This document shows positions 1 through 11,377 of a DNA stretch of 64,000 bases, in pieces. The stretch comes from Siphonodentalium dalli (lineage: Eukaryota; Mollusca; Scaphopoda; Gadilida; Siphonodentaliidae), in assembly GCA_032622095.1 (NCBI GenBank), contig CP136063.1, positions 63,253,897 to 63,317,896 of the forward strand, written 5' to 3'. The position numbers were made by a program, and so were the translations under genes. Under the pieces are notes generated by a model, which ran no database searches, was not told where the DNA came from, and worked only from the letters and a program-made list of their open reading frames with translations. Numbering within the stretch: position 1 is the stretch's first letter; each line of letters starts with the position of its first letter.

Positions 1-110
1 AAATGATATATCTAAAGCGGTCGCACATTTTGTATGACTCAATTGCATATTCCAGTTCCCGTTTCACTTTTTAATTTTAAAACTTTCGATTTCAAAGGGC
101 ACATCCGCCA

Positions 111-112
<2 letters not shown>

Positions 113-144
<32 letters not shown>
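113..144. repeat. (AT)n microsatellite
   Basis: Uninterrupted alternating AT dinucleotides, 16 units. The surrounding bases 1-345 show no recognisable gene; the open frame across the microsatellite is a low-complexity artefact. Confidence 0.95.
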
Positions 145-147
<3 letters not shown>

Positions 148-345
148 GATAACAGACACAGGATCGCGATAATAAAGCTATCCGACAATAGAACTGTTAA
201 AGTCACATGGGGTATTGAACCTTTTAAAAACATTATTTGGAATTTTGTTGTCCATAAATTGCACAATCCATCGCTTGTTAGGTCGGAATTTAAAAAAATT
301 AATCAGCCCCCAAAATTAGGAAAAATGTCCCCATGGCAAATTTAA

Positions 346-812
346 AGACGGATTATCTCTTTAAATAACAAATTTTAAATAGTTGCGTGGGTATAAAATA
401 ATAGATATGAACTGAAGACCCCTGTCCGGAAAAGCTTCTATCAATTATTGATTTTATTTCGAATATTAAATCGGGACCGTGCATGTTACTATATTTAGAA
501 CAGACAATTTGGATGATACGGTAGATACCATATTGCGATATAGAGCACTGGGCTGTTCCTATGGCTACGCAACGGAAGTCAAATGTCACAGATTGGTTGT
601 TTGTATTGTTTTGTTCCACGGATATAAACGATAATAAGTATAAGTGACGGTAACGTTTATTTGTGACAAAATTGTTAAATAAAATGTCTGGTCTCTGTTA
701 ACAGTAACTACTATTGTTCGTTAGCTGAAGAAACACTTTTTTAGAGCAGAAAATATTCAAAATAAAATTAATATAAATCGATAGAAGCATTTCCGGACAG
801 GAGTCTTCGATT
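346..812 (-). mobile_element. Family-A MITE, one end lost
   Basis: This copy starts after a TTAA (342-345) with the terminus AGACGGATTATCTCTTT and follows the full copy at 38189-38708 for about 465 bp. It stops abruptly near 812, where the last 75 bp and the other terminal repeat should be. Sequence of a different TTAA family follows directly. Non-autonomous: the short open frame shared by all copies has no known domain and is not called a gene. Confidence 0.85.
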
Positions 813-909
813 GTCTATATAGTTTGGGATCATAATCCAGAATTTTTTTAATGAATCTATGGGCCCCCTATTTTTGGGCCCATTCCTGTTAAAACTGTGG
901 AGTGTCACC
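813..909. mobile_element. Family-B MITE, right-end fragment
   Basis: About 97 bp that matches the right end of the longer element at 2268-2915, including the GGGCCC..GGGCCC hairpin and the terminus GAGTGTCACC. It is followed directly by TTAA (910-913), the expected target for this family. It abuts the broken end of the family-A MITE. Confidence 0.8.
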
Positions 910-913
910 TTAA

Positions 914-1398
914 AAACCAGCAAATAGCACCATTATCATCTGTCAACTTGACAAATATTTACACTGAAAATCATTTTTTAGCAAATCTGCTCAGTTAGAA
1001 GGAACATTTTATGTTAAATACACCATTCATCTATGGATATTCCAATACAGGTGGCCTTTAGTCATATAAATTGATGGGGATATGGAGTCTTGGAGCAGTG
1101 GGGTGGTGGTGGTGGTTCATGTGTATTGTTATTGATGATTTTTCAGATGATGGGTACTACTTCATGACATCATGCTCCTTGAATCTTAGCTGAAAAGACT
1201 GACATTTACATTACACAGTATAATACAAGATTAGATATTCAGTCTTTCTTATTCACAAGTGTGAAATATAATGATTCAGGTTTTCTTGGTCTCATTTCAC
1301 TTTACAACATATTGTTCATGTGATGTCATAACCTTGTATGGCTTTCCCTTAATGCTAAATAAGACTTGGAATTTTTAACCCATGGTTTTGGGAGAGTA
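914..1398. other. Intergenic, no gene seen
   Basis: AT-rich sequence with a short GGT run near 1104. No coding potential, RNA gene or repeat structure was recognised. Confidence 0.6.
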
Positions 1399-1402
1399 TT
1401 AA

Positions 1403-1923
1403 AGGTGGATTATCTCTTTGTAAACATGTATTGTATAGTTACCGGGGGTATAAAATATTAGATTTGAATCGAAGACTCTTGTCCGGAAATGCGTCTATCG
1501 ATTAATATTGATTTTATTTCGAATATTTTCTGGTCTAAAAAGGTGTGTTTGTTCAGCTAACGAACAACAGTGGATACTGTTAACAGAGACCAGAAATTAT
1601 ATTGTGCAATTTTGTCACAAATAAACGTTAATTATATTCATTATCGCTTATATCTGTGGAACAAAACAATACAAACAACCAATCTGTGACATCTGACATT
1701 CGTTGCGTAGCCGTAGGAACAGCTCAGTGCTCTATGTCGCAATACGGTCTCATCCGAATGGTCGGTTCCAAAAATAGTAACATAAACGGGCCCGATTTAA
1801 TATTCGAAATAAAATCAATATTAATTGATAGAAGCTTTTCCGGACATAGGTCTTCAGTTCATATCTATTATTTTATACCCACGCAACTATTTAAAATTTC
1901 TTATTTAAAGAGATAATCCATCT
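1403..1923 (+). mobile_element. Family-A MITE, complete copy
   Basis: A 521-bp element bounded by TTAA on both sides (1399-1402 and 1924-1927). Its imperfect terminal inverted repeats read AGGTGGATTATCTCTTT on the left and the complement of AGATGGATTATCTCTTT on the right. TTAA duplication is the hallmark of piggyBac-type (also Kolobok-type) transposition, and no transposase is encoded, so this is a non-autonomous derivative. Related copies or fragments lie at 346-812, 26273-26413, 32648-32917, 38189-38708, 40713-41025 and 44476-44640. Confidence 0.88.
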
Positions 1924-1927
1924 TTAA

Positions 1928-2263
1928 AGACAGTAGTTGCATGGAATATTATGCTTTATTTTGATATCTGAGGAAAATATGCATCTCATAATATATTTTA
2001 TACAAGATTTTAGCATTTCAGACCTTTTTCAAGCTATAGATGATGGTTGAATATATACATTTTGTCACTACGTCAAGCATAACGTCATTGGGTTCTGAAA
2101 GACCCAAATGGGGTGAAATCATGGGGGTGCATGTAAATTCCCACCCAATCTTGCTGCTTGTGATTGCAATAACTCATGGGGTGTAATATATCATTTTAAG
2201 CGGTATAATGCAGAGAATATGGAGATGTGGTCCTTATTAAAGATTATTGAAATTGCATTCCCC
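1928..2263. other. Intergenic, no gene seen
   Basis: No coding or structural signal recognised between the two TTAA elements. Confidence 0.6.
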
Positions 2264-2267
2264 TTAA

Positions 2268-2915
2268 GGTGACACTCGACAATTTCGAATGATCAGTACG
2301 GGTGATTTTTTTTAGATATAAAGTGCTAGTGGTTTCTGGCACCATTCATGTGGTATGTATATTAAGACAATGTGGGATATGAATTTGTGTAATTTTAGAA
2401 GGTGTTCTAGACTGATGAAAAAAATAAGTGCAAGTGACCTTGACCCCACCCATAGACAGCAGTAGCGTTTTCTGCCAAATAGTGGCTCTAGATACTGGGT
2501 ACAATTTTTAGCACCCAAAATTTGTCATCTGCATTAAAAATAGATTTTCTGGTATTTTTAACGGCGAAAGTTTGAATTTTTTCACATTCATGTTGTAAGC
2601 CAGAGGCCTTTAAACCAACATAGGTGACCATGCTTGAAAAAATCTGGTATTCGTGCCCATTGGGTATGAAAATGCAATATTTTGGTCATTTTTTGAATAA
2701 AAATCACATTTTCAATCAAAAGATCAAGGGCCATAACTCTTGATAGCCTATATATTATGGAAATTATGTATCAAATTATGAATGCCTATTCTGTACTAAT
2801 TTCAGGCAAATATATATTGTCTATATAGTTTGGGTTCATAATCCAGATAAATTTCAATGAATCGTTGGGCCCCCTATTTTTGGGCCCATTCCTGTTAAAA
2901 CTGTGGAGTGTCACC
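2268..2915. mobile_element. Family-B MITE
   Basis: A 648-bp element that begins after TTAA (2264-2267) with GGTGACACTC and ends in GAGTGTCACC. A strong GGGCCC-loop-GGGCCC hairpin lies about 45 bp inside the right end. The right flank is GAAG rather than TTAA; it coincides with the start of the duplicated segment A, so the right target copy was probably lost or converted. No transposase is present. Confidence 0.8.
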
Positions 2916-5756
2916 GAAGTTACGTCCCCTACATGCCCATAGCAACGTTGGAAATGGTGACGTAATTTTCGTTACAAAATGGTGGCTCTTTGTTATTTGC
3001 GAAATTTGAATTGCTTCGTTGTTTTGGAAATACGTCAAAATGTAGAAATAATTAGCAAATTTTTGCATAAATATTTAAAACGTTGTTGTCATGCGATGAC
3101 GTCACAATGACATCAGTTTTCAAACGACTTCAGGCTCAGCCTCACCCACTCACTGTGGGTCACGAATGTGACTCAGGTCAAAATAAAAATACAATTCTAG
3201 CCGTATACAGAGCAGTCGACACACATATGTAACAAACACGCGAAGCCCAGTGAATTTGTGACTGACAAAGTGAGTCAATTGTCTTGGTGAGTGAAGGAAA
3301 AGAAGAACATCTCCCAATCCCATTTGGTCTCGACACACTGCAGAGTTCATGCAGTGACGGGTGAGAGGATATTTTTCCGGGCCAACTTTCCATCTATGAG
3401 TATGAATTTTGTTTCCTGTGATGGATAGATCAAGTTAAATGTGATAATTATAATGCACGGTGATTGTTTTAGCATTCTTACATATTAAATAATTCATGAT
3501 TATAACAATGTGTTATCGATTTAAACCTTAAGCATTAAGCGGGAGCTTTATCAGCATGGCTAGCATACACATTTACATTTACATTGTATAACATTTGATT
3601 ATTGGTGGAAAAATTATTAAATATAGCCCTGCGTACTTGCTATTGTGGACTTGACACATTTGGGATTGGAATAATCTGTATACTAAACATAATAATTCCA
3701 GGCCAACTTGGTAAGTTGGTCGAACTGTCATGACCTTCTAGTTGTGCATGTACAGGACTCATGGGGCAATTGCAGATGATCATATAAATGTTTAATCTGG
3801 TAGCATTTTCTTAAACCATGCCATTAATTTCTATGTATCTATGCCCGTCAAGAATGATATATTCCGCCAGTACCCAGTTTTTGCTGTTGCAATACGGAAG
3901 TTTGTAACAATGAAAAAACAGTACAGTTAATAAATTATGAAATACCTTTTATCAATAATGTGTGTCATAGAATGTGAAGATCCAACTTTGAAATTGCAAG
4001 ATTTAAGTGACTTTGTGGTTAATTTTGCTTTGGTCCCTTACACTTATGTAATTCCTCCCGGCCGGGCAATTATTTAAATGTTTATATACTATCAGATGCC
4101 TAACAATAGTTTCAGCATGTGCCGCATGATTAGAAATTTTAGATAAAATTCTCAACGATCATAAAGTTATTTGGCATAGAGACATACAGCTGCATATAGA
4201 ATTAAATTGAAATAGAATTAAATAAAATTAAATTTCCATCACTATTATTAATTTCAGTCTAGGTCTCCGCTATCACTATTATTGACCATCACAATGATTA
4301 GACACCTGGGAGTACGATATAAGCTCACAAACGAAACAAACAAGCATGCAATCTCGAGCTGGGACCACCCCTACTCTGAAGTAGATTATTGAGGAACAGG
4401 TATTAACAATAAAGGGAAATATATTCCCTTCTTGTTTATTCATTGTTAATAAATTTCGCTGTCAGAACATAAAAAAGTTCCCAGGTTTGTGTACAGTGCA
4501 ATTGGTGTAATATGATCTATAGTACGGTCATATCTAGTGTAGAAATTCATGACATGATCTAGTAATTTTTTGTGGATCGATAGTCTTCCGTGAACATGCA
4601 TATATGCGCATCTAATTAATGAGTAGTAACCGTATAGGAAACGCCCCGAACATACCACTACCGGTATTGCACAATGACATCAGTTTGTTTGATCTAAATT
4701 ATTTATCCACTCCAGCCCCAAAACAATAGTCATTTCATTCCTTTTCGAAATGCCTATCATCTACTGACGTTGAGTCCTACCACAGGCCAGCAATTGTGCC
4801 GCATTGAGTCATTGTGATCCACCCATGTAACTCGCTGAGTGAAAGTCAAGCACACATACACATCTATATATAAATCAGATGTAGCTATGTGAAATATGCA
4901 ATAAATCCCCGTTTTCCACATCACAAAAATGTATTCAGTACTATATGTAAATTTATCCAATAAAGATATTTTTCCCTTAAAATTGCCAAATAAAATTCAA
5001 TAAAATAATTTTGCCTTGAAAATTGGTCGCTGGGCCAGATTCATCCTTCAACTGATGATAGCATTTTGAACAAATATAGTAACACGTGTTATATGGCTAA
5101 TATCTCTTGACTGGCGCCATGGATATTAGTCTGGAAATTAGAGAAATGTTAGAGGCAATCTCTCACTCTGACCAATGTCTAACTGTGGCCCACATTCCCC
5201 TATATCTGGTGTTGCAACATATTCTCGTGCAAATAGGTTTAATACTACCTAATTTTCCACATTAACATAGGTTCATATTTTTGTATTCATTTAAATTTGT
5301 TTAAATCGAAATTTTGAAAAACTAACGCCATTATACACTCTGCCAGGGCACCATGAGTCACCACATCTAATTTCGTTGAAATCCGGGCACCAAAATTAAC
5401 AAAGGGGTGTTGGTCTCAACATTACTCCAGTCTTATATGTATATATATATAAACAGTCCCATGAAACATGTATACATTTATTGATGGACGTGTCGTTGGC
5501 TCTTCATATAGGATCGGGTTCCATATTCCGAAGGTTCCATATTCCGAAGGTTCCATATTCCGAAGGGCCGCTATTCCAAAGGTTCGTTATTCAGAAGGTT
5601 CGCTATTCTGAATGTTTGCTATTATGGGCGTATTTCACCAGAAAAGATGGACAACTAAAAAATCAAGTGTTTATTATTACCACGATTTTACAGTTGTCCA
5701 CCTTTATCTGCAAGACCGCCCATTTGACCTCGTGCTTCTGACAAGATCAGGCCCAT
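2916..5756. repeat. Duplicated segment, copy A (left part)
   Basis: This stretch aligns through most of its length with 26746-30053 and then 31857-32163 (copy B). It starts with a GTTACGTCCCC motif and a CATAGCAACGTTG box and ends near GATCAGGCCCA, where a Ngaro element interrupts it. No intact gene was seen; the small open frames are not conserved between the two copies. Copy A has about 215 bp (4405-4618) that copy B lacks. Confidence 0.85.
5520..5618 (+). repeat. 16-bp tandem repeat (TTCCATATTCCGAAGG-like)
   Basis: Six decaying units built on ATTCCGAAGGTTC. The corresponding place in copy B (31928-32028) has fewer and more degenerate units. The same motif occurs on the opposite strand at 26040-26125 and 32400-32490, so the parent repeat carries it at both ends in inverted orientation. 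Confidence 0.85.
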
Positions 5757-5757
5757 A

Positions 5758-5952
5758 AATATCTTCAAAAACCCCAACAACCCTCCAAATCTGGGTAATG
5801 CTAACAGGGAGTGGTTTTGTCCAGAATTTCAACGACTGAAGTGCCCAAAGAAGTCGCCTCATTTGAGGGTTGTGCAAGGACAAATGAGGCACGTTCAGCA
5901 CATTTGTGCCACATGTCTAGATAAAGATAAAACATGTGTTCTCGCCAAGTAA
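5758..5952 (+). pseudogene. Ngaro gag, C-terminal zinc-finger remnant
   Basis: A frame open from the left edge of the element reads through WFCPEF and KCPKK to RHVQHICATCL, then stops at TAA 5950-5952. Regularly spaced Cys/His after a Trp-Cys resembles the Cys/His-rich C-terminus of DIRS/Ngaro Gag proteins, which bind RNA in the capsid-like particle. The N-terminal part is missing because the element is 5'-truncated. The family fit rests on position and spacing only. Confidence 0.55.
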
Positions 5953-5966
5953 ATCCTAATTCATGA

Positions 5967-7103
5967 CTCGTCAAAGTGTCTCAGAATGAATTAGTTAAAA
6001 CAATTCAAACTTGGGAAGTCAACGATCTTGATTATGGAAGGAACACTGCCGTTTCTATTGATAACATTGAAAGTAGAGTATCATCTGATAACAGTCATAT
6101 TGTTGCTCATGTTGAAATGAAACAAGTACTAGTAACTTGGGAGAAATTGGTCATTGACCAAAACCAGCAAGTTCGACTTTCTGGATTACCTAATTATCTA
6201 GGATGTAAAATTCCAGTTTATTCTAAACTGAATTTGAATTTTTTTTTAAAGAGATGTTAGTAGAATATGACAACAAAAACCTTTGCCAATTTCTAGAATA
6301 TGGTTTTCCCATAGGTGATTCTTCTCATGAAGAGAAATCCACTAACGTCAGTTGTACTAATCATGGAGGAGCTAGAGAGTTTCCTGCTGATATAGGGAAA
6401 TACATTGAAACTGAAATGTCTTACAAATCAGTGTTAGGTCCATTCCAAAATATTCATTTTGAATACGCCTGTTTGTCTCCATTAAATTCAGTGCCAAAGA
6501 GAAATAGCACAGACCGCCGTGTTATTTTAGATCTCAGTTTCCCCGAAGGCAATAGTGTTAATGATCTGATTCCAAAAAACACTTATTTGGGAGAAAATTA
6601 TAAACTGACTTATCCATCTGTAGACTCTTTGGTACATATTGTAAAACAATGTGGCAGAGGTTCCTTCTTATTCATCAGGGATCTTAAACGTTGTTATAGA
6701 CAAATTCCCATAGATGTGGGTGATATTAATATGTTAGGATATAAATGGCAAGGGCAAATTTATTTTGACAGAGTTCTCCAATGGGGCTCAGAAGTAGCGC
6801 CTTGGCTTGTCAGTCTTTAACTGACTCTGTTAGTTATATGATGAATAAGGCTGGATTCAATTTAATTAACTATTTGGATGATCTAGCCGGGTGCCAGTCT
6901 GGACAGAAGGAATCGCAAGATGCATATGTATATTTGAAGCAATTATTGGACAATTGTGGTCTAGAAGAAGCACCAAATAAAACTTGCCCCCCCCCCCCTT
7001 CCAAAAACATGAGATTTTTGGGTATCATGTTTGATACAGAAAGTTTAACATTGAGTATTGATCAAGATAGGATAATGGAAATTCGTGAATTATTGACTTG
7101 TTG
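5967..7103 (+). pseudogene. Ngaro reverse transcriptase, N-terminal two thirds, frameshifted
   Basis: Reverse transcriptase of the DIRS order, which copies element RNA into circular DNA. Visible motifs include VPKRNSTDRRVILDLS, a fingers/palm entry block, and the catalytic box NYLDDLAG. The frame is broken twice. One extra T in a T9 run at 6239-6247 separates the first from the second part. One base is missing in the C run near 6779, just before MGLRSSALACQSL. The frame then stops because a foreign element is inserted after 7103. The RT continues beyond that insertion at 7962. Confidence 0.85.
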
Positions 7104-7961
7104 TAGACCCCGAAGCCACGACAAATAGTTTTCATGGCTGGCTCAACCGATTTTCGTGGCTGGTTAGCTAGCTAAGCCGGCTCAGTCACGACGTTCGTGG
7201 CTGACGAAATATGGCGGCTCAGCCGGCTGAGATGTTATCATTCAGCGTATTTCCGTTTCCGAAATGTTCCTAATCCACTGTTATCGGTTAAGATGCCGTT
7301 TTTTTAGCGTTAACTTGTGGTGAACCCGTAGAATTCCAGACCACACGTAATCTTTTGGTGTTGGGCTTTTCCATTACGGCGAAATTCACGAAGGACTGGC
7401 ATGGATATACTATGTAGTTTCCCATCTAACCGGTATAAGTAGTTACATTGGGACTTCTGTCGACTTCAGACTGCTATCATCACTGCCATATTGCGATATA
7501 TGCATGCATCATTGAATGATGAACCGGATAGTAATGATATATACTATTTCAAACTATTTTCTATTCTTATGTGTATATATTGACAAATGCCAGTGATGTC
7601 TGAGACTGGGTGTTGTCGATATAAACAATTTATATTTTAACCCTTTCAATACCGAATGGATGCGCCCATTCAGTTATATGAAAGCATGCATTGGGATAGT
7701 CTATTCCACATTAAGGGGCCAGGTGTTCTGATAATATAACAACCATGCGAGTATGCCAATATTAGGCAATGCGGTTTAGTTCTTTGCGATTCACAGTACA
7801 GTTGTGCTTGACATATAAGCCCATGCACATGGCTCAGCCATTTTACAATTCCGGCGGCGGAGATTTTTAAATGTGGCTGGCGTTAGAAATAATATGGCTG
7901 GCGGCGGCTTGTGGCCAATATGGCTGGCGGCGGCGGCGTACGATGGCGGCTTCGGGCTCTA
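7104..7961. mobile_element. hAT-like non-autonomous DNA transposon inserted in the Ngaro RT
   Basis: An 858-bp element flanked by an exact 8-bp duplication ACTTGTTG (7096-7103 and 7962-7969). Terminal inverted repeats are TAGACCCCGAAGCC on the left and the complement of TAGAGCCCGAAGCC on the right. Subterminal regions are packed with GGCTGGCGGCGG and GCCGGCTCAG words. An 8-bp duplication with a TAG-starting terminus fits the hAT superfamily. No transposase frame is present. The RT frame resumes immediately after the second duplication, which confirms the boundaries. Confidence 0.92.
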
Positions 7962-8670
7962 ACTTGTTGGATGAATAAGAAGAAATCTTCAAAGAAAGAA
8001 CTGGAGTCCTTACTTGGCAAATTGAATTTTGTTTCCTCATGTGTTCAGCCAGGTCGATTGTTCGTATCAAGGCTGCTCACATGGTTAAGAACTTTCAAAG
8101 TGACAGGAACAAGGGCTCCAATTCCTAAATATGTAAAGAAAGATTTAAAATGGTGGTTAATATAATGGAATTTCTATGATGAATGTAGAAGATTGGTCAG
8201 AACCTGATGTAGTGTTAGTCTGTGATGCTACTTTACAAGCTTGTGGTGGAATTATCTGTGACGAATGCTTTCATAGAGAATTTCCACCATTTATTTTAAA
8301 GAAAAAGTTACACATTAATTCATTGGAACTACTTACAATTTTAGTAAGTCTGAAATTGTGGGGAAACAAATATACTGGTAAAACAATTGTAGTGTTCTGT
8401 GACAATTCTTCTTCTGTTACAGTTCTGAACTCAGGTGCTACTCACGACTCATTCATGCAATCTTGCCTCAGAGAAATAGCCTTTCTGGCAGCCTTGCATG
8501 AGTTTCAAATTAAAGGTATTCACATTGCCGGGAAATTGAACAGAATTCCAGATCTATTGTCCAGGTGGAATTCAAATAATGCTGAGAAATTTCATGAATT
8601 GACAGTCAATATGCAGATTGTCTTTCTCAATATGACAGATGAAGTTTTCAAATTTGAACATAATTGGTAA
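7962..8670 (+). pseudogene. Ngaro RT thumb and RNase H
   Basis: Continuation of the RT polyprotein after the hAT-like insertion. The segment to about 8160 carries the connection region (LESLLGKLNF, TWLRTF, KWWL). A one-base frameshift near 8160 leads into an RNase H domain with the acidic residues in VLVCDATLQACGG, INSLELL and VFCDNSSSV, and the end motif IPDLLSRW typical of DIRS-order RNase H. The stop overlaps the next ORF. RNase H removes template RNA during reverse transcription. Probably non-functional here because of the upstream lesions. Confidence 0.82.
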
Positions 8671-9659
8671 ATTCATTTCGACTTACAGATCTTGTGATGA
8701 AAAAACTGAAGGCAGATGTTGTACTCACAACAAGAGCGGCATTTGCTGAAGGAACAATCAAGAATTTAAAAATTCAAATTGAGTCATTTTATATTTTTTG
8801 CACTTACTTTCATCTTATACCCCTCCCTGCCACTAGGGAGGTGATTCAGTTGTATGCTCAATTTCTAAGTAGATCTTTTCAAGCAGTAGAATCCATAAAA
8901 AATTATGTAGCAGGAGTAAAAACATTACATTTGCTAACTGGACATATTTTCCCAACAGACACTTATCAATTGAAGTTACTTTTCAAAGGTATAGCTCGTC
9001 TTAGTCAGCATTCAGTTAAACGAGCTGAGCCCATAACTCCCGAATTTTTATTGGAGTTTTATACATTATTAGAAGTTTACAAACCAGTAGATGCGACTTA
9101 TTGGTGTCTATTTATCATTGCCTTTTTCACTTTCTCAAGAAAGTCAAATTTAGTGCCAGATTCGAAAACTTCATTTGATTCACATAAGCAGTTGGTAAGG
9201 GGTGTTATCAGAATTGAAGATGGTAGGATGATTGTTACATTGAAATGGTCAAAAACCAATCAATTTGGACAAAGAAAATTAGAATTACCCTTAGTATCAA
9301 TTCAGCATTCTGCTCTGTGTCCTATAACATCTTATTTGAATATGTGTAGGTTGAACCCCGCACAAGATTCCGATCCAGCCTTTTTTCTAGAAAATCCTAC
9401 AAAACCTCTAACATATGGTAATTTCCAAAGTAAATTAAAGTGGCTTATTCAACAAACTGGTAGATATTCTAAGAAATTTTCATCACACTCATTTCGAAGA
9501 GGTGGCAGTACAGTCGCCTTCAGGTGTGGAGTGCCATACGACTTGATTCAGATTCACGGTGATTGGAGAAGCAATGCCTATAAGAAATACTTAGAATTAA
9601 GTATTGAGGATAGATCCCGCATGGCTGAAGCATTGAAAGACTATATTACAAAATTATAG
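8664..9659 (+). CDS. Tyrosine recombinase of the Ngaro element
   Basis: Open for 331 codons with no lesion; the first ATG is at 8697, while the frame is open from 8664 and overlaps the RNase H stop. The catalytic domain shows the Arg of FSRKSN, the HSFRRGG box (His-x-x-Arg), GDWRSNAYKKY with the candidate nucleophile Tyr, and a typical N-terminal SAM-like half. In YR retrotransposons this enzyme integrates circular cDNA by site-specific-type recombination, so no target duplication forms. It is the only uninterrupted ORF of the element. Confidence 0.88.
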   Translation: MVNSFRLTDLVMKKLKADVVLTTRAAFAEGTIKNLKIQIESFYIFCTYFHLIPLPATREVIQLYAQFLSRSFQAVESIKNYVAGVKTLHLLTGHIFPTDTYQLKLLFKGIARLSQHSVKRAEPITPEFLLEFYTLLEVYKPVDATYWCLFIIAFFTFSRKSNLVPDSKTSFDSHKQLVRGVIRIEDGRMIVTLKWSKTNQFGQRKLELPLVSIQHSALCPITSYLNMCRLNPAQDSDPAFFLENPTKPLTYGNFQSKLKWLIQQTGRYSKKFSSHSFRRGGSTVAFRCGVPYDLIQIHGDWRSNAYKKYLELSIEDRSRMAEALKDYITKL

Positions 9660-9688
9660 AAGTAGATGAAAATTCTTAGATTCTAATA

Positions 9689-10248
9689 GTGTGTTCATAT
9701 AAATTATTAATTTCTGTTATTTCTATTGCAGAGCGACCCAAATCTGTATTGATTTTGTCAGATTCCATATGCAAATATGTCAAAGGGATCAATTTCACAT
9801 TAGTAGAACCTCATGGTGGAGCCACAATAGAAAGAATTACAAATATAATTAAGAGAAACAAGGGGAGTATTAGTCATAAATATTTGATTATCCATGTTGG
9901 TACGAACAATATATGTTCAAGTACGGTCGCAGAAATGGAGATCTTGTTCAAAGAGTTAATTGCAGCAGTTCAGTCATTCACAAATTGTAACTTAATCATT
10001 TCTGCAGTTTTACCTAGACCTGTTGATTTTACCACACAGAACAAATAGTTATAGATATAAATCTCATGTTGAAGTCACTTTGCAAAATGAAACATGTTAG
10101 GTTTGTAAGGACTTACAGATCCTTTATCCGTAAGGGCACTCATTCACCGATTAGAAGTCTTTTTGCAAGGGATGGCCTACATTTGAAATTTGAAGGTACT
10201 AGGGTTTTAACAAACTTCTTCATCCAAGTAATGAAACATTTGCATTGA
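9689..10248 (+). pseudogene. SGNH-hydrolase-like accessory ORF of the Ngaro element
   Basis: Two overlapping frames form one SGNH fold. Block I is LILSDSICKYV, the oxyanion block is IIHVGTNNI, and the Asp/His block is RDGLHLKFEG. A one-base shift near 10036 divides them. A canonical-looking acceptor (pyrimidines followed by TTGCAG, about 9719-9730) precedes the conserved part, so the ORF may be expressed by splicing from upstream. SGNH ORFs have been described in Ngaro elements, but their role is unknown; an esterase or lipid-related activity would be a guess. Block I has a Ser in the GDS-like position. Confidence 0.75.
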
Positions 10249-10756
10249 GTAATTTGAGCATTTTATTTGTATATGGAATACGTTGACAAATCATTCTGGA
10301 TGGTTTCAAATATATTTATCTACAATATACATTATATATATATCTATATTATATACATCAACATAATACTGCATGTATGTTTAAGGCTTACATTAGTTTA
10401 TAGGGTATGCCTTCTATTTAGTATTATGACTTGTTAATTACTAGTAGGTTGGTCACCATTTCACACATAATACTTACTTGCCAATAATTGCAGTATATTC
10501 ACCTAGTATAACTTATTACCTTTAACTGCTTTCTGTTTCTTATTAAGTATATATATATACTCTCATGCATCTTAAACCTTGTTTGATTGTTGCTTTCTTA
10601 TGGAACTTGATACTGATGTCTTCTCCAATTTTTCCCTTTCAGGAGATAGTGTGAACCAGATCTTTTCCGAAGTGATCAGAGGCCTAGATGACTCCTCTGG
10701 CCTCTGGGCCCCTCTCCTATAAGGCATCATTATGAATTTCTGGAGGCCGTTGGCTT
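10249..10756 (+). other. Ngaro 3' non-coding region
   Basis: No coding signal seen. A pyrimidine tract ending in TTTCAGG near 10640 could be a splice acceptor, but nothing downstream supports an exon. Confidence 0.5.
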
Positions 10757-10972
10757 GGCAGATGTCGAAGAAATCATCATTATTTCATGTGTAAAAGGTA
10801 GAGTGCAAGCATGAGTAGTGGAGAAAGGTGAGAGATAGGTTCATTATTGTTCACATGTTTAATTTATGGGAGATCAGATCTCAATAAATAATATTATGGA
10901 AATTTCGCCTTTTGTCATAATTTCCATATTTGGTGGTTCCAGTTTAATAATGGTGAAGGGAATAAGTAATTG
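10757..10972 (+). repeat. Ngaro split direct repeat B1
   Basis: 216 bp repeated at 11378-11593 with only about two substitutions (GAAG/GCAG and GGAA/GGCA). It begins GGCAGATGTCG and ends AATAAGTAATTG. As one of the internal repeats it would serve cDNA circularisation in Ngaro-type elements. Confidence 0.9.
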
Positions 10973-11377
10973 GGCTATTTTGTTTACAAAATGTGTAATT
11001 ACTAAACCGGAACAAATACTCCACAGACTATATATATTTTACTCTATACCGGTATGTTTTGGTTTGACAAAACTATAGTGACCTTTGAACTTACCATAAT
11101 TCTCTTCGATAGTGATCTTTGAACTTCCCATAATTCTCTTCGATAGCCCAAAATACTAAACCCTGGTATAAAAGCTTTTCGCGCCCATTTGTATTTACTC
11201 GAATTCGAATCTCTCGACATACCACTTCGATCATTTTCCCACCCACCCTATCCCTTTTCTTACTTAAATAGAATTAATATTTAACGCGTTTAGCGTACAA
11301 TTATGGTTATTTCTTGAGATCTTGATTCTTTTATGATTACTAAATTTTGCATAAATTATATATGTTATTTATGTGCC
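10973..11377 (+). repeat. Ngaro A2-like spacer between B1 and B2
   Basis: In the Ngaro scheme this 405-bp stretch should match the left terminus (A1); here no match exists at the truncated left end. It contains an in-place 34-bp tandem duplication (11076-11109 and 11110-11143, motif TTTGAACTTNCCATAATTC). Confidence 0.7.

Noticed and set aside
353-619. Conserved 86-97-codon frame recurring in family-A MITEs (also 1656-1916, 32617-32910, 38196-38426)
   Set aside because: Conservation follows the MITE sequence as a whole. Frames differ by indels between copies and no domain is visible. Kept only as part of the MITE.
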